From positions 2,087,685-2,151,684 of the forward strand of contig JAGPNK010000007.1 of assembly GCA_020746835.1 (NCBI GenBank): a DNA stretch of 64,000 nucleotides, in the 5' to 3' direction. Under the pieces are notes generated by a model, which saw nothing but the letters and a program-made list of their open reading frames with translations, ran no database searches and was not told where the DNA came from. A program made the position numbers and the translations under genes. This document shows positions 49,250 through 63,040 of this stretch, piece after piece; position 1 is the stretch's first letter; every line of letters begins with the position of its first letter. Origin of the DNA: Stachybotrys elegans. Its lineage: Eukaryota; Ascomycota; Sordariomycetes; Hypocreales; Stachybotryaceae.

Positions 49250-50439
49250 TCACTCGGGGGCAGCCAGGAACTCTACGACAGCTGTTTATGTCAGCGGGTA
49301 AGTCGCTGGCCATTGTGGTACTGGGATGTGAAGCGTACCTTGCTTGAAAGCCTCTGGCTGTTCAGATATAACCCAGTGCCCTGCATCAATGTCGACAACA
49401 TTGAAGCGTGGGAAGAACTGGCCAATGATGGGCAACACGTCGTCTGGGACATATTTGCTCTGAGTACCGCGGACAAAGAGCGCGGGCTTCTCGTAGCGGA
49501 CAGCCGATGGATCTTTGAAAGGGAAATCACCCATGTGGTCGAGTGATCGGCCGAGGATGTCCAGGGGAATTCTGAACTTTTGCACGTTCTCGCCCGCAGG
49601 TCGATGCAGGTTGCTCAGGAGGAATTGACGGATGGGCAGAGACTGGGTTCATGAAGCTCAGCGATTAGGCCTCGGGAGCTCTTTAGCGATGGATCACTTA
49701 CGGATTCGACTTTCTCCAGTATCTTATCGGCGTCGGACTGGCGGGTGACATTGGCCTCTTGGATGCTCTTCATTCCTCGCACGTAGCGAGGGAAATCTCG
49801 GCTGAGAATAGCGTCTACGGGAGCATTGTCCACAGCTACGAGGTTTGCAACGAGCTCTGGCGACTGCAGGGCCAGTGTCATGGCAGTTTTCGCACCCCTG
49901 GAAGAGTGGCACGGTTAGCCTGGTTAGTGAAAGGGTAGGTCGAAGGTCGAGGTTGAAATCTTACATGGAGTGTCCAATAAGCGTCGACTCGCTAAGTCCA
50001 TGCTGGTGAATAAAGTCTTGGACATCCAGCGCCATTGCCGAGTAATCATGACGGTCGTCATGGGGCGAGTCGCCATGGTTTCTCAGGTCCTGTTGTGTCC
50101 TCGTTAGTGGGCTATACGTGAAAATCTTGCAGCAACTGACCAGAGCGTAAACATATCGACCCAGGTCACGAGCCAATGCCCTATCCGGCTGTCAACGTCA
50201 TGGACTGCGATTTATGCTGGGTTCACCCACTTGCTGATGCTTCGGTTGTTTTTCTTGGAACCAAAGAGACCATGGAGAAAAATGATTGGCGCTGTACGCT
50301 GATCGGTGGTTGGTCGAGCAGGTTCATGAAGGTCAAAGGCCAAAGAACGGCATGACTGTGAGTAAGGCCGCGATAAACCAAGGCAAGCAAGGCGTATCGA
50401 AGACCGATATAGCTTAGATGAGACATGCAATGACTGCAT
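49250..50439 (-). CDS. ABHD11-like mitochondrial alpha/beta hydrolase
   Basis: Six exons, 50439-50231, 50180-50141, 50089-49965, 49897-49702, 49642-49339 and 49281-49250, give 301 aa. The Arg/Ser-rich, acid-poor N-terminus (SSKLYRSSIRLACLGLSRPY) looks like a mitochondrial presequence. The hydrolase fold shows APIIFLHGLFGSKKNNRSIS (oxyanion region), YALDLRNHGDSPHDD, nucleophile elbow STLIGHSMGAKTAM with catalytic Ser, and the His in VVDIDAGHWVISEQPEAF. The family includes human ABHD11 and yeast Imo32; ABHD11 is linked to the 2-oxoglutarate dehydrogenase complex, and the natural substrate in fungi is unknown. The gene is the last one before the AT-rich block: its ATG is only about 75 bases from the boundary, so any promoter lies in or next to mutated DNA. 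Confidence 0.93.
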
Positions 50440-50830
50440 CGCGAACAGGGTGATTATTTGGTATGGTGTAGGAAATTGAGTAGATAAGTGTCCAGGGTAA
50501 TAGGGGGGTTAGTTAGTAACCTTTATAGAAAAGACTATTAAGGTTAAGGTATTTATCTTAAGATTTAGATTATAAAGAGAATCTAGAATATAATACCTTT
50601 AAATTATAGTATAGTAATATATATTTTATAAGAGTAAATATTTTAAAATAGTTACTTTTTTATTTTTAATTAAGTTTAATTATATAAGAATTAATTATTA
50701 ATAAATAGCTCTCTTTTAAATATAAAGTTTAAAGGACTTATACTAGGGGTTTTTTACTATCTTTTCTAGTTTATTTTAAATATATTTCTATAATAAAGAA
50801 AAGAATATATAATATAGAGTATAAAAGGCC

Positions 50831-51124
50831 AGTTGACTACTCTATATATAAGGACAGCCTAATAATGGCCTTATTATTATTTCTCTCTACTATTTATAAC
50901 TATATTAATTACTAGAGTAATAAATACTATCTCTACTATTTATTTACTCTTTACTATTTATACCCTATATTATATACTCTTTTCTTTATTATAAAGTATA
51001 AAAAGTAAAGAGTAAATAAATAGTAAAGATAGTATTTAGTATTTTAGTAATTAATATAGTAATAAATAGTAAAGAGAAATAATAATAAAGCTATTATTAG
51101 GCTATTTATATAGGGTAGCTAACT
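50831..51124. repeat. Inverted repeat, collapsed copy of a TIR element (copy A)
   Basis: The left arm (about 50,831-50,960) and right arm (about 51,000-51,124) are reverse complements with scattered transitions and almost no spacer, so the unit would fold into one long hairpin. The same arms, 480 bp apart, occur at 63,041-63,928. A fragment of the inner right arm also lies at about 50,790-50,826. Confidence 0.75.
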
Positions 51125-51213
51125 AGCTAAGTAACTAAGCTATAGGTAGCTATAACTTTATTATAAACTATATTAAACTTATATATAAATATATAATATA
51201 GTGCTATAATATA

Positions 51214-51287
51214 ATGGGTAGCTATATATAGAAGACTATACTTTAATTAGTAAGGTTATAGATTTAAATCCTACTAGTATCTTTAAT
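51214..51287 (+). other. Possible mutated tRNA-derived sequence
   Basis: gatttaaatcc (51,261-51,271) differs only by transitions from the tRNA B box ggttcgaatcc, and tagct about 40 bases upstream is in the place of an A box. The acceptor stem does not pair, so it is not a working tRNA; a decayed tRNA-derived SINE or tRNA relic is possible. Confidence 0.3.
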
Positions 51288-52177
51288 CTCTATTTTTATT
51301 TTTCTATTCTTTTATTAGTTAAATATATTCTTAGGGCCTATTAGTTTTATTATAATAACTAGGCTATAACTCTATCTTTTATTATACTAAAGATTATATA
51401 AAATATTATATAACTAATAGATATAATAGCTATCTAATATACTATATAATCTAGTAGTAAATCTCTTATTAGTTTTATAATATAATACCTTATTATATAT
51501 TATCTAGGGGTATAGAACTGCCCTAACCTAATTAGGCATAGGCTAGCTTTAAACAATAGGGCTTTAGTTATACTATTCTAAATGGTCTAGACTAGGTGCT
51601 CTATTTACTAGATTAGTAGCTTGAAAATTTTTATTATATAATATAATAGGATATTAAGATATATAGAGGGTTAGAATAGAGTTAAATAGAAGGCTCTAAT
51701 AGTGCCTAGCTAGAAAGCTTTAGTTAACTTATTAAATAAAGTTATACTATAGAAGCCTTATTATAATTATAATTATAATCTATACCTAGATAGAGAGCGC
51801 TACTAGCTATAACTATAAGGTTATAATACTAATAGAAAGCTTTAACTAACTATAACTATAAGGTTATACTAGAAAAGCCTATAATATTACTTTAGACTAT
51901 TACTAGAGAAAAGCTTATTTTATTTCTAGTCTATAGCTATATAAAGCCTTTAAGCCTTTAGTTTAAGAAAGATAAATTTATTATTTATATTCTATTATTT
52001 ACTTATACTAATTACTTAAAATATAAGTAAATAATATTTATATTTATAATAATATAGCTATTTAAGTAGCTATAGTAGCCTTAGTTATTACTATTACTAA
52101 TATTAATAAAGTTATCTATAAGATAAATTACTCTAAGAGATTTAATAATAGTATTACTAATAGTAATAGAATAACTT

Positions 52178-52314
52178 TATTATGTAATGTATAGTGATAT
52201 AAGATTAATATATTGTTTAAGCTAGTAACTAGGTTCTCTACTAGTCTAATTATTTAATATACTAGGCTAGGGCCTACTATTAGTTAGGTTAGGTCTTTAG
52301 TCTATACTATAATA
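52178..52314 (+). repeat. Left direct repeat (probable LTR) of RIP-mutated element
   Basis: 137 bp matching 61,979-62,115 along its whole length; about a dozen differences, all transitions. Preceded by aactt (52,173-52,177). Its ends, tattat...ataata, fit an original TG...CA after C-to-T and G-to-A change. Confidence 0.8.
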
Positions 52315-53197
52315 ACTACTTTCTAAAGTAAATAAAATAGCTATTCTAGCTATATACCTATAAATTCTATAATATCTATTTTTATTCTATATATCTATTC
52401 TATATATATAGTATCTACCCTAATAGTCCTAAAGTAATTATTCTAGAAAAATATTTATCTCTTACTCTATATTTTCTCTTTAATTACCTTATTAAGGTTT
52501 ATCTTTTATTTCTCTCTTTTTATTATTTCTATATTTAAATTATCCTTCTCTATCTACCTACTATTACTATTATTATTTTTATATATAATAGACTTTAGTT
52601 ATTATATATTTAGTAATTCTAACTATAGTATAGCTAATACTATATTTTATCTATCTATATATTTAATTATTAGTTAGTATTAATATTACTATTTTACTTT
52701 TTTATATTTATTTTTCTTAAGTTTATATTAAGTAATTAAATCTAAAAACCCTAAAATTATCTAACTCTAACCTTTTTATCTACTAATAATATATCTATAT
52801 ATTAATATTATAGTTATTAATTTACTTTTAAAAGGCTATATAATATATTTTTAAAGGCATTTAGAGATAGATAAGGCTTAATTAGCTATAAAATAACTAT
52901 TTTACTTTTTAATTCTCTATAGATAATTTACTAGGTTTTATTAATATTAATTTTTCCTAATATTTAGTAAGTTTTATTAATATCTAAGTAAGTTTTTTTA
53001 TAACTTTAATATAGTTATTTACTATCTTTAGATCTTACTCTAATTTATAAATATATTAGGCTTAATTATCTTTAATTATTTTATTAGTAGTCTTATTAAT
53101 AGTTTTATTAATAATCTTTTTAATTAACTTATTAGTATTTTTATTTATAGTTTTATTAGTAGTTTTATTAGCTTCTTTCTATCTTTTTAGTTATATA

Positions 53198-53239
53198 TAT
53201 ACTACTATTAGTTATATCTATACTACTATTAGTTATATC
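53198..53239 (+). repeat. 21-bp tandem duplication
   Basis: Unit tatactactattagttatatc is present twice back to back inside the degraded element. Confidence 0.85.
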
Positions 53240-56200
53240 TATATTTTTTAAAAATAGTCTATCTTCTTACTAATTAATAGCTTTTACTATATAATCTTAT
53301 TTTATAGTTCTTTTATAAAGTTTAAAAGCTAGACTCTTTTCTATTTTATTATTATTATATAGATATAAGCCTAAGCTAATATTACTTAAATAAAGTTATC
53401 TTTTTACTTATTTATTTCTAACTTATTTTCTTAATAATTTTATTAAGTATATATATAATATAGTTAATTAGGTCTATTATAGTAATTGGGTTTTCTTATC
53501 TATTTCTTTTCTATATATAATTATTATTAATAGTATAATAAATTCCCTAATACTAGTAATCTTTACTTTTTTAATATTAGCTCTATTTTTATTTCTCTAG
53601 ATACTTTATTTATTACTTTAAGCTAAATTCTTATCTTATTTTAGATTATAATAGAGATTACTATTATTTTATTCTACTTTAGTCTATTAAATACTACTAA
53701 ATATTTAATTATTATAATCTCTTTAAACTTCTCAAGCTTATCTAGGTCTTTAATAAATAGCCCTAGCTTCTTTTAAATATTTATCTAGCTATAGATCTTT
53801 ATCTTTTAAACTATAGTTTTATTTCTAATTATAGCTATTAGCTTTTAAACTAAAAAAGTATTTATTAGTATTACTATAGTATAGAAATTATAATTGCTAA
53901 ATAATATAGATACTATTATAATTAGTCTATTAATATCTAGCTAGTCTACTATCTTTTATAAGCCTTTAATAGCTTTTCTTTATAAACTTTTAAAAAATTT
54001 TTATAAAAGTTTACTAAAATATTATTATTATTATTCTTACTAAATAACTCTTTATTTAATAAAGGCTATTTAAAAATACTTTATACTATAATATTTATAT
54101 CTATTTTATTATTTAAAGATCTATTAAGTAATTAAATCATTTTCTATTTATAAGAGAATAGCTTTTTAAATAGTATTTTATTTTTCTTAAGTATTATAGT
54201 TATAAGGCTATCTAGAACTAATATAATCTAGTAAGCCTATAGCTTAATACTATTATATTATTTAATAATAAATTATAAAACTTATATTATTTTAATATAA
54301 CTAGACTATATTAACTATATTTATTATATCTTTTAAATCTAGCTAATATATATTATAATTTAATAAGCTACTAAACTCTTTATTTTTAAATAATATACTT
54401 GGTTTATTTTATATATTATTTTAATAAGTTTTCTAACTTACTATTAGATATTATAGTATTCTATTTACTAATACTATTTATCTTTCTTAATTATTATTAT
54501 AACTTTAGCTTAGTAATAATAGCCTTTTTTAAACTGGAAATTTATATTATTTTAGTTTAGTATACTTAAATATCACTTTAGTTATTTTTTATATATTTAT
54601 TATAAGTTTTTTCTAATCTATTCTTTAGTAATTACTTATAGTACCTTTATTATAGTAGTTAATATTAATATAGCCCTTCTATTCTATAAAGAGATCTTTT
54701 TTTATAGACCTTTTAAATATTTTATTAGCTTTTATTAGATTCTAGACTTTAAAATTATACTATCTATTAAATAAGGTTTACTTAGTTATAATAGTTAAGT
54801 TAATAAAATAATAAGTTATTATACTAAAATAATAAATTAACTATTTATCTAAAATATATTACTTTAAATAAAAAAAAGTATATAAAGTATTTAGTTCCTT
54901 ATAGCTACCTTCTATAGTTATATATTATAGCTAAAGAATATAATAAAATATATTATAATAAAATAAAATATACTATAATATACTAAAGAATTATTATAGA
55001 AAAAAATATTATATAAAATAAAATATAGTAGAAATAAAAAATATTTTTAAAAAATACTTAATAGTATTTTATATTAATTAATAGTATAATAGTACTATTA
55101 TATTATTTATACTAGCTACTAGCTATCTCTATATCTTTTTAAACTACTTTTCTCTCTATTTTATTTAATTTAAAGCTATACTTTAATATTTATTTTAAAA
55201 ATCTTATTTATTAATTCCTATTCTAGTATCTTTTTATTTAATTTTTTAAAGTACTTTTATAGAATACTTCTCCTTATAAATATTTACTATCTTTTATACT
55301 ATCTATATTAATTCTTTTTTTTTAATCTATTTATTATCTTTAGATTTATATTCTTTCTATTATATAAGGTATTTAACTTATTACTATTTTCTTTCTTTAT
55401 TATTTATTTTTAATAATCTTATTAATTATCTATAGCTTACTATTATTCTTTAATATAATCTATTTAGGTTTTCTATAGATCTATTAAAAGAATTAAAGCT
55501 TTAATACTAATATTAAGTATATAACTAATACTATATTATAGCTTTTATTTTAGTAAAAACTTTAATTTATAGACTAATAGTTCTTTCTTTATAATAATTA
55601 TAAATAGACTAGCTCTTTATTATAATTACTTTTTTAAAAGATTATTAGGGTTATATATCTATAGTATAGCTTAATATATACTTTATTTTAAACTAAAACT
55701 CAATTAGTTTATACTTTATATTATATATTCTTTTTAGTTTATAGTTATAACTATAATATATATTTTATCTTTTAATATATAACTATCTAAGTATTCTAAA
55801 GCTTTTTTATATATATAGTCTCTTAAATTAAATATAGTTATAATTAATAATAGTTTAAAATCTATTATTAGTTTATTTAAATAAATTTATACTAATATTT
55901 AGACTATTATTTAAAGTAAATTATAATACTAATATAATTTCTATCTATTTAATATCTAATACTATTATATAGTATTAAATTACTAATTTCACTATTTAGT
56001 TTATTCTTTTAAAGTTCTATCTATCTATAAGTAATATACTATACTAAACTATAGTTTATCTTTAGTATCTTAAATAATATTTTCTAGAATTTAATATAAA
56101 TTTTAAGTTTTAATTAAAAATAATTATTAAAGATATATCTAATTATAAAGTATTTATACCCTTAGTATTATCTTTACTTAATTAATTACTATATACTTTA

Positions 56201-59200
56201 CTAATTCTAGAATTATAATAACTTTTTATAACTATTTATATATATCTATAATTAATATATTTAGTAGTAAATTCCTTTTTAATATTTATTAAAATTTAAT
56301 TCTTTAACTTTTAGTAAATAATAATAAAATCTATTATTATTATATAAATAATACTAAAGCAAGTAGATTAACTAAAGCTCTTCTAAAGGCTTTTTTCTAT
56401 CTATTATATTTAATAAATATATCTTATAATATACTATCTATTATTATACTATCTTTAACTTTTATTAAATATATAATTTAATAGATTTATTATTATCTTA
56501 CTAATACCTTAATAAAACTTTTATTATATATTTATTTAATAATATCTAAAATATACTTACTAAGATCTATAGTTTCTTTATTCTATTATATTTAATTCTA
56601 TATAATAACTATTTTTTAATTAAATAGTATATAAATAAAATTTATTTTTCCTTAGATTATTAAACTAAACTATTACTTTACCTTTTAATATATTTATAAT
56701 TCTCTTTATCTTTAGATCCTTATTATATCCTTCTCTAAACTTATACTTTTACTTTTTAATATCTAAACTAATAATATTATAAAATATATATTTAATTTCT
56801 AATATTATCTAACTTACTCTCTATTTTAATATATAGTATCTCTATCTATTTCTTTTTATACTCTATTTTATTTAATATTAAATTATAATAATATATTTAT
56901 ATCTAATTTATCTTTTTAAATATATAGTATATATTTATTAATATTAACTAAAATAGATTAATACTACTATAAGTCTATAATTTACTTTAACTAAGTTAAT
57001 ATAAATATTATAATATAATTAATAATACCTTTAGTTATTATATAGTTAGTTAAAATTATAATAGTTTAGCTAAAGACTAAATTATTATTTATAGCTTATA
57101 ATAGACTAAACTAAACAAACTACCTTAAGCTCTATTAAATAGTAATTCTTTTAGTTTTAATATAGTTTATTTAAGAATATTACTAACTATATCTTTTTTA
57201 CTATATTAGCCTATTTTATTCTAGTTATTATTCTTAATATAAAAAGTAAATAAATCTATACCTTATTTTAATATATTAATTTAAAGTATATTTAGTAAAT
57301 TAAATTATAGTAATATAGTAATATTTTATTTATAAACTTATTTTATAAAATATTAAATATTTCTTTTCTATATCTATTAAATAAATATAATCTTTATTAT
57401 TTTATATTTTTAATTTTTATTTACTTTTTTTACTATTTTACTATTTTTTATAACTAATATAATATTTTATTTTATATACTTTTAGAACTAACTTTTATTT
57501 AAATTTATAAATAAACTATTTTAAAAAGGTTATATTTCTAATATATTTTAAGTTATAAAGTTATAAATATATATATTTTACTATTTTTATATTTAGTTTT
57601 CTATTATACTTAACCAATATATTTACTTTAAAGTCTAATAGTCTAACTAAAAATATTAATAAATAACTTTATTAAAGAAATTACTAGCCTTAGCTTTTTA
57701 AATAGTTTAAATATTATTTTTAAATATTAAAATAATCTTATATATATTATAAATACTATAATATTATTAATATATATTTAGTAAATTTATTATATAGCTT
57801 TAGTTAGTAGTCTATAAATCTCTAAATAAATAATAAACTATTATAAAAACCATTAGTATATATATAATATTTCTAATTTATATAACTAATAATAATATTT
57901 AATTTAATAGAACTTATAGATAATAATTAATAAAAAATCCTAAAGTATTAAAAATTAATATAAATTTCTTTTTTTATTACTATAATTATTTCTTTCTATA
58001 ATAAAATAAAGTAAATATTTAGAACTATTATTTTATTTAACTATTATAGATTTATAACTATTTAATCTTTCTCTTATTTAAGATTTATATTAAATAATAA
58101 ATACTAAATAATAAAATATATTAGTCTTATATCTAGCTTAACTTACCTAATATCTAAAGTTTATTATATATTTTATTAAAGAATTCTTTATTAACTATTT
58201 TAAAGAATATAGTTTAATAATTCTCTTTTAATTTTACTATCCTTAACTAAATTAATATATAACTTATTCTTTTCTTTTATAAAGATTATTTCTTTATTAT
58301 ATTATATATTATATTTTCTTACTAACTTTATAAAGCCTTTTATTACTATTAGTTAACTATATATATATATACTTTATTTTCTATTACTATCTTTAGTATA
58401 TTATCTAGCTTATTACTTTCTATTTAAAATATAATCTATTATTTTATTTAGTACTTTATTTATTTAATCTTTAATAGATTTTACTAATATATCTAATATT
58501 AATTAATATCTAGTAAACTAATAATATTATCTATTAGGTTTTTTACTTTTAATACTACTAATACTATAATTTCTTACTTTTAGAATATAATAAAATAGCT
58601 TTTTTTATTTAAGTTATTAATCTATCTAATATAAGATTTCTACTTTAACTTTATTAGCTTATTTATATTATTTATTATTATTATCTATTTAGTTTTCTAG
58701 ATTATTTTTAATATATTTATATTAAATATTTAATTTATAATACTCTATTTAGCTAATATAAATTAATATATTTTATTAATATAGTATATATTAATAATAC
58801 TAATCCTAAAGAAAGTAATAGAGATTTTAACTATTTAGTCTAGCTATATCTTAACTATATTATAACTAATACTTAATAATATATTTTCTTTTTCTAAATA
58901 CTATTTAAAATAATACTCTTATATTATAATAACTATAAAGTACTATTATATATTTCTTTATTAATATATCTATATTATATATATCTAGCTAGATATTACT
59001 AAGTAGTATATTAAGTCTAGATTATTAATAATATAGCTTTAATATTAAAATATATAGTTATATTTACTTCTTAGTCTAATTAAGAATATAAAAGTTAAAT
59101 TAAACTTTATTAATATATTATACTATATCTTTAATAGCTTTAAGTAACTTTAGCTTATTAATTATAAAGTAAACTATATTCTTTAAGTACTATTTAATTT

Positions 59201-61978
59201 ATTTTTAATTAATTAAAATATTAAAATATTCTATATTAATTTTTACTATTATAATATATTTTATTATTAAAGTCTATATTAATTTTATATAGCTATATTA
59301 GTACTAATATTAGCTTTATTTAGCTTACTTTAATAACTTAATTAGTTTAGAATATTAAATTTATATCTCTATTCTTTAATAAATCTATTATTACTATTTA
59401 TATAACTTCTTTAGTTAATATTACTTTTTTATTATATTTTTTAAATTATATATATTAAAGAAAATATATTTTATAAACTATTTTTATTATAAAACTTTTA
59501 TTATACTTTCTATACTTAATATATATTATATATCTATTAAAGCTTTACTTTAGTAAATCAAGGTACTAGAGTATATAACCCTTTAGCTATAATATAAATA
59601 AATTAGACTTATTATTAATATTTATTTTATAATCTTTATTATTAGCTTTAAACTTTTAGCTAATTTATATTCCTTACTAATTAGTTTTTTTCTATTATAG
59701 TAATATTACTATTTTTTAAATTAATAATAATTAAGTTCTTTATTACTTTACTATAGTAAACTTAGCTATTTCTCTATAATAGTTTAGTTTATTATTAAAA
59801 TTTAAAATTATAATACTAAGCTTATTAAAAAATTATATTATAATAAAATCTTTAGATACTTATTATAATTATTACTATTTAACTAGCTTTAATTCCTTTA
59901 GTTTTACTAGAGCTTTCTATTCTAGCCTTAGTCTTAGTATATTTATTTATAAGTATTTATTATTAAACTTATTCTAGTTAGAATTTTTATTATTATACTA
60001 GCTTTATTCTTAATATATATTACTATCTAGACTATTTTTTCTTTAGTTATATTATATTTAAATAGCTTCTACCTTTTTTATTTATTAATAGACTTTTAAA
60101 AGGCTTTTTAGTAATATTTACTAAAACTAGACTTATAGTTCTTTTTACTTATTATTTATTCTTAATATAAAATAGCTATTTATTAAATATAAAATTAAAT
60201 AAAGGCTTTATAACTAGTTATTATAATATAGATATAATATAGTAATAAATCTAGGCTATTAACTAATTATATTATATAAATTCTATAGCTTTTATTACTC
60301 TTATTAGTTATATTATCTATATAGAGATATCTTTACCTTTTGTAATATTATTATCTATAAAATTATTTCTAATAGCTTTAAATGGTATTATATAATTAAA
60401 ATAGAACTATTTTATAATATATTAATCTAATTATTAATAATAGTTTAATTCTCTTTTTTTTAGTATTTTATACTAGATCTATTTATATATTAAGCTTTTT
60501 CTTTTAAAGCTAGATTATATTAAGTCTAATATAATTCTTTCTCTTTTATATTATAGTATTATTTCTAACTAAATTAGTAAATAAATTAATATTTTTTATA
60601 CTAATTAGTTTAGCTCTATATATATCTTTCTTTTAATTATAGTCTTTTATAGATTAAAATATTAATATATATAATCTTTAGTTATTTTAATTTTAAAAGT
60701 ATATTTTAGTTAAATATTTATAACTATTACTAGATTATTAGCTAACTAAAAAATTACTAAAAATTATTTAGAACTATTTATTAGTAAGCTAATAGTTAGA
60801 ATAGATATAACTATATTAGATTATAGGTCTACTATACCTTAGACTATATTTACTTTTATAGATCTATAGATACTATATCTATTAGATTAAGTATAGCAGC
60901 ACTTTAATTAATATTATTCTAATCCTTTTATTATATAGAGATAAGTTTATAAACAATCTATCTAATTCTTAGCTATTTAAAGCAATCTAGATAGAAAACT
61001 ATTAATATAGAGTAGAAAAAATAGAAATTTATAAACTATATATAGAACCTTAATTTAATAGATAGAGCTTATTACTAGTTAGTTAATTTATTAGGGTTTA
61101 TATAGCTTTAGATTTATTAAATAGAGACTATTTATCTATTCTTTTAATAATTAGTTAGTAGGGTTAGTTTCTATTATACTTTTCTATTAGTAATTAAACT
61201 TATTAATAAATATACTAATACTTACTTAGCTATTATATTAGATATTAGTTAGAACTAAGATATAACTTCTAACACTAGTTACTAGTCCTATAGTTAGGTA
61301 AATAGATTTAATCTTTATTATAGGTAAAAAGAATATCTAGGTCTATTAGTATTACTCTAATATTACTATTATTATCTAATAGATCTATACTAATTAAAGA
61401 ATCTTAATATAGATAAAAAGAAATAAATACTAAGTTATAAATATATATATATATTATAATATATACTATAGATAGACTCTATCTATTTATTATAAGTATA
61501 ACTAGAGTTTAATACTTATTTAATAGAGGGTTAATACTTAATTTATTTAAACTAATTTCTATATTTAATTATCTCTTAGCTTCTAGCTTCTTCTAGTAGC
61601 TAATTGCTTTATTAAAGGCTCTTTTTTACTTAGCCTACTTAATAAAGTATATAGTTATCTAGTAATACTCTAATAAGCTAATCTTACTACTATAGTAACT
61701 TTATTAATTAGAATATTAGCTAATAAAAAGAAAGAATAGTCTATTTAAAAAAAAATAGAATATATTTTAATAGAAAAATAAACTTATTTATTACTATTTA
61801 TTATTAATATATTAATTATATTCTTTATTAAGAACTATTAATATATCTTTAGATTCTTTATTAAGAACTAGATATATCTTTTATAAACCTAATATATTAT
61901 TTAATATAGTGGTTATTAGAAAAAAAAAATTTAATTAGTATTATAGTCTTCTAGATTATTAGTAAAAATTATTACTAT

Positions 61979-62115
61979 TATTATATAATATATAGTAGTA
62001 TAAGATTAATATATTGTTTAAGCTAGTAACTGGGTTCTTTACTAGTCTGATTATCTAATATACTAGGCTAGGGCCTACTATTAGTTAGGTTAGGTCTTTA
62101 GTCTATGCCATAACA
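61979..62115 (+). repeat. Right direct repeat (probable LTR)
   Basis: Partner of 52,178-52,314. It keeps G and C at positions where the left copy has A or T (aactgggtt versus aactaggtt; tctgatta versus tctaatta; gccataaca versus actataata), but the left copy keeps others (tgtaatg versus tataata). Both copies were therefore hit independently. Followed by aactt. Confidence 0.8.
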
Positions 62116-63040
62116 AACTTTTACTATTTTCTTTTTTCTAAAGCCCTAGAGTAATATAAAAAATAGTAAGGTAAAAAGAATAAGAAGATTTAATTTATTA
62201 ATAATAAATCCCTTAGTAGCTAAATTAAACTAATAAAAGAAAAATAGAGAGCTTTAGTATAATTAGCTTAGTTTTTTAATATAAGTTTTTAGTTAGTTTT
62301 TTAGTTTAGTTATTAAATTAATTACTTTGACTATCTTCTAGTAATATAATTAGTAAGTATAAAGATAATATAGATAACTATAAGAATAAATAGATAGTAG
62401 GGAGATTCTTATTTAATTAAATACTAATACCATTATAAAGAGAATATTAAACCTATATATTAAATATATATTAAACCTACTATTAGGCTAACCTATATTA
62501 GTCTAACCTATATAAATAGCTTATTATATAGATAAATAGATAGATTTAATTTAATTATCTTACTTTATACTAACAATTAGTAATAATTTAATTTTTAATC
62601 TAATAGAATAATATTAAACCTATAGCTTAATAGAATAGCTAAACTAGTAGAATATATACTAATAGATATATAATAGATATATATTATTAAACTAGCTATA
62701 TAGTATTAGTCTTATTAGTATTAGTAATATATAATAGTTTAATATATACTTAATATAATAGAATAGTCTATATATATCTAGTAAAGTAGTACTTATTTAA
62801 ATAATATTAGAATTCTAATTCTTTAAATGAATAAAATACTAATATCGATTAGAGCTATTATAATAGAATATTAATTAAATTAACTAACTTACTAAGATTT
62901 CTATCTATAAACCCTTTACTATATAATTTATTAAATAGACTAAATCCCTTACTAAGTTTAAATAAATAATTAAATAATAGTAATATAAATATAATCGGCC
63001 AGCTCGACATCCTGTCACATTACATGCCTGCGCATGGTTA

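Larger units (their letters stand above)
52178..62115. mobile_element. RIP-degraded LTR retrotransposon-like element
   Basis: Two 137-bp direct repeats 9.8 kb apart are flanked outside by the same five bases aactt (52,173-52,177 and 62,116-62,120), as a target-site duplication would be. The right repeat still ends in CA (ccataaca). The interior has no open frame longer than about 60 codons, so no gag or pol is recognisable and the superfamily cannot be named. A purine run at about 61,917-61,929 is a weak polypurine-tract candidate. At 9.94 kb it is long for a fungal copia or gypsy element with such short LTRs, so a nested insertion is likely. Confidence 0.7.
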
